A stretch of DNA of 7,320 nt from an uncultured Pseudorhodobacter sp. (lineage in GTDB: Bacteria > Pseudomonadota > Alphaproteobacteria > Rhodobacterales > Rhodobacteraceae), in the NCBI GenBank assembly GCA_937910975.1, contig CALEMZ010000355.1:1-7320 (forward strand). The letters run 5' to 3'. Made by a program: the position numbers and the translations under genes. This document shows, piece by piece, positions 6,290 through 7,320 of this stretch (positions within the stretch are counted from its first letter, which is position 1; each line of letters begins with the position of its first letter). A model generated the notes under the pieces. It worked only from the letters and a program-made list of their open reading frames with translations, had not been told where the DNA came from and made no database searches.

Positions 6290-6873
6290 TGCTGGGGTTT
6301 CGGCGCAAACTCCGGATTGAGACGGAGCGGATGACGCTGCGCTTACCTGTGCATAGCGATTGGCGCGACTGGTCGGGGCTGCGGGCGCAGAGCGAGGCGT
6401 TCTTGACGCCATGGGAGCCGGGATGGGCACCGGACCATCTGTCACGCCGGGCCTTTTCCAACCGGGTTTATTGGGCCGCACGCGCGCAGGTGCAGGGCAC
6501 GGCCTTGCCGATGCTGATGGTGCGGCGCGATGACCAGCAGTTGCTGGGGGCGATCACGCTGGACAATATTCGTCGGGGGCCTTCGCAGGCGGGCACTTTG
6601 GGCTATTGGATCGGCGAGCCTTTCGCGCGGCAGGGGCTGATGCGTGAGGCGATTCTGGGGATGGTGCATCATGCCTTCACCGCGCTGGAGCTGAGCCGGG
6701 TGGAAGCCGCCTGTTTGCCGGAAAACCTGGCCTCACGCGGGGTGCTGGAAAAGACCGGGTTCAAATATGAAGGTGTGGCGCAAAGCTATCTGCAAATTGC
6801 AGGGCGCTGGCGCAACCATGTGCTTTACGCAAACCTGCGCGGTGATCGGCGCGGGCGCACGGGAGTGGGCTGA
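6289..6873 (+). CDS. RimJ/RimL-type GNAT N-acetyltransferase
   Basis: This is a 194-residue acetyl-CoA-dependent acyltransferase of the GNAT fold. Its pattern follows E. coli RimJ, which acetylates the N-terminal alanine of ribosomal protein S5. Matching features are TERMTLRLP near the N-terminus, AFLTPWEPG (37-45), LLGAITLDNIRRG (85-97) and TLGYWIGEPFARQGLMREA (103-121), which includes the acetyl-CoA pyrophosphate-binding turn. PENLASRGVLEKTGF (144-158) and GRWRNHVLYA (172-181), close to the RimJ end, complete the pattern. The actual substrate is not proven; other protein or small-molecule amines are possible. The ATG shares one base with the peptidase stop (TGATG) and no well-placed ribosome binding site is visible, so translation is probably coupled. 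The C-terminal tail is short and basic (RGDRRGR). Confidence 0.9.
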   Translation: MLGFRRKLRIETERMTLRLPVHSDWRDWSGLRAQSEAFLTPWEPGWAPDHLSRRAFSNRVYWAARAQVQGTALPMLMVRRDDQQLLGAITLDNIRRGPSQAGTLGYWIGEPFARQGLMREAILGMVHHAFTALELSRVEAACLPENLASRGVLEKTGFKYEGVAQSYLQIAGRWRNHVLYANLRGDRRGRTGVG

Positions 6874-6913
6874 AATAGCGTGACATTTGGACGGTGTGAG
6901 TTACCCTGATCTG

Positions 6914-6922
6914 AGAGAGGGG
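6914..6922 (+). promoter_or_regulatory. Ribosome binding site of the MBL-fold gene, decides the start
   Basis: The purine run AGAGAGGGG lies 1 base before ATG 6924, 7 bases before ATG 6930 and 10 bases before ATG 6933, all in one frame. The spacing favours 6930, giving MMRFILPLVL as the beginning of a signal peptide. Confidence 0.6.
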
Positions 6923-6929
6923 CATGCCC

Positions 6930-7320
6930 ATGATGCGCTTTATCTTGCCTTTGGTATTGCTCGCCGCGCCGGTGATGGCGCAGGAGCGGGTGCCAAGCCA
7001 TTGCATTGCACTTGCCGATGCCGGTGTGCCGGTACACCGGGCCTCCTTTGCCGCGCCGGTGGCCGAGGGCGAAGTGCGCATCCGCTATCTGGAACATGCG
7101 AGTTTTGCGCTGCGCACGCCGCAGGGCAAGGTGTTGGTGACCGATTACACCGGGTTTATCGGCGGCGATGACACCGTGCCCGATGTGGTGACGATGAACA
7201 ATTCGCATTCGACCCATTGGACGGCGTTTCCCGACCTAAGGGTGCCGCATGTCTTGCCCGGTTGGGGCACAGATGCGCCTGCAGAGCATCACCTTGATCT
7301 GGGTGAGGTGCTGGTGCGCA
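6930..7320 (+). CDS. Secreted metallo-beta-lactamase-fold protein, N-terminal part (3'-truncated by window edge)
   Basis: The first 130 residues are visible and the frame is open to the window end. The N-terminus is a short signal peptide (MMRFILPLVLLAAPVMA), with likely cleavage after Ala17 before QERVPSH, so the product is probably periplasmic. The mature part resembles the start of UlaG-like MBL-fold hydrolases: IRYLEHASFALRT (51-63, matching the usual H-x-SF strand) and KVLVTDYTG (67-75). Then VPDVVTMNNSHSTHWT (83-98) stands where the metal motif THxHxDH is expected. Only His93 and His96 of that motif are kept: the first His is replaced by Asn and the Asp by Thr, so metal binding and hydrolase activity are uncertain. 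It follows the acetyltransferase by 56 bases with its own ribosome binding site; no clear promoter or terminator is visible in the gap. Family assignment is fairly secure, but its function is unknown. Confidence 0.78.
   Translation, partial: MMRFILPLVLLAAPVMAQERVPSHCIALADAGVPVHRASFAAPVAEGEVRIRYLEHASFALRTPQGKVLVTDYTGFIGGDDTVPDVVTMNNSHSTHWTAFPDLRVPHVLPGWGTDAPAEHHLDLGEVLVR

Noticed and set aside
6887..6912. Possible promoter (TTGGAC with TGATCT) before the MBL-fold gene
   Set aside because: The spacing between the two boxes is only about 14 bases and the -10 match is poor, so it is not supportable as a promoter.
6887..7171. 94-codon plus-strand frame overlapping the MBL-fold gene
   Set aside because: It is in a different frame from the signal peptide and MBL-like segments. 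Its Cys/Arg/Gly-rich translation has no recognisable pattern, and the ribosome binding site fits the MBL frame.

Overview
This window carries the 3' part of a cytochrome c oxidase (cta/cox) assembly locus and the genes that follow it. The base composition is moderately GC-rich. The gene order coxB – ctaB – small ORF – ctaG – coxC – SURF1 – thrC – M16 peptidase – RimJ-type acetyltransferase – MBL-fold protein, together with the close match of subunits II and III to the Paracoccus/mitochondrial type, points to an alphaproteobacterium. Most likely it is a member of the Rhodobacterales (Rhodobacter/Roseobacter relatives). All genes lie on the + strand.

Region by region: 1-249 is the C-terminal end of oxidase subunit II with most of the CuA site. 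A GC-rich hairpin with a T-tail (265-294) separates it from ctaB (heme O synthase). A 65-residue single-helix membrane protein follows, then ctaG (Cox11-type copper chaperone), whose start overlaps the stop of the small gene. After a 56-base gap comes coxC (subunit III). A second, near-perfect terminator hairpin (2904-2940) closes this block. Beyond it lies a compact run: SURF1 (oxidase assembly), thrC (threonine synthase) 13 bases later, an M16 zinc peptidase starting at TTG inside the thrC stop, and a RimJ-like GNAT acetyltransferase starting on the last base of the peptidase stop. After a 56-base gap, a secreted MBL-fold protein begins and runs off the window end.

Functionally, coxB and coxC encode structural subunits of the aa3-type oxidase. 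CtaB makes heme O, the precursor of heme A (heme A synthase CtaA is not in the window). CtaG delivers copper, to CuB by family knowledge. SURF1 helps heme A insertion into subunit I (not in the window). ThrC, the M16 peptidase and the acetyltransferase have no established role in the oxidase, but their packing suggests co-transcription with SURF1.

No mobile element, CRISPR array, RNA gene or evidently new multigene system is visible. This is mainly a conserved housekeeping locus. The points most worth a second look are the uncharacterised 65-aa protein, the terminator hairpin inside the oxidase operon, and the altered metal-binding motif of the MBL-fold protein at the right edge.
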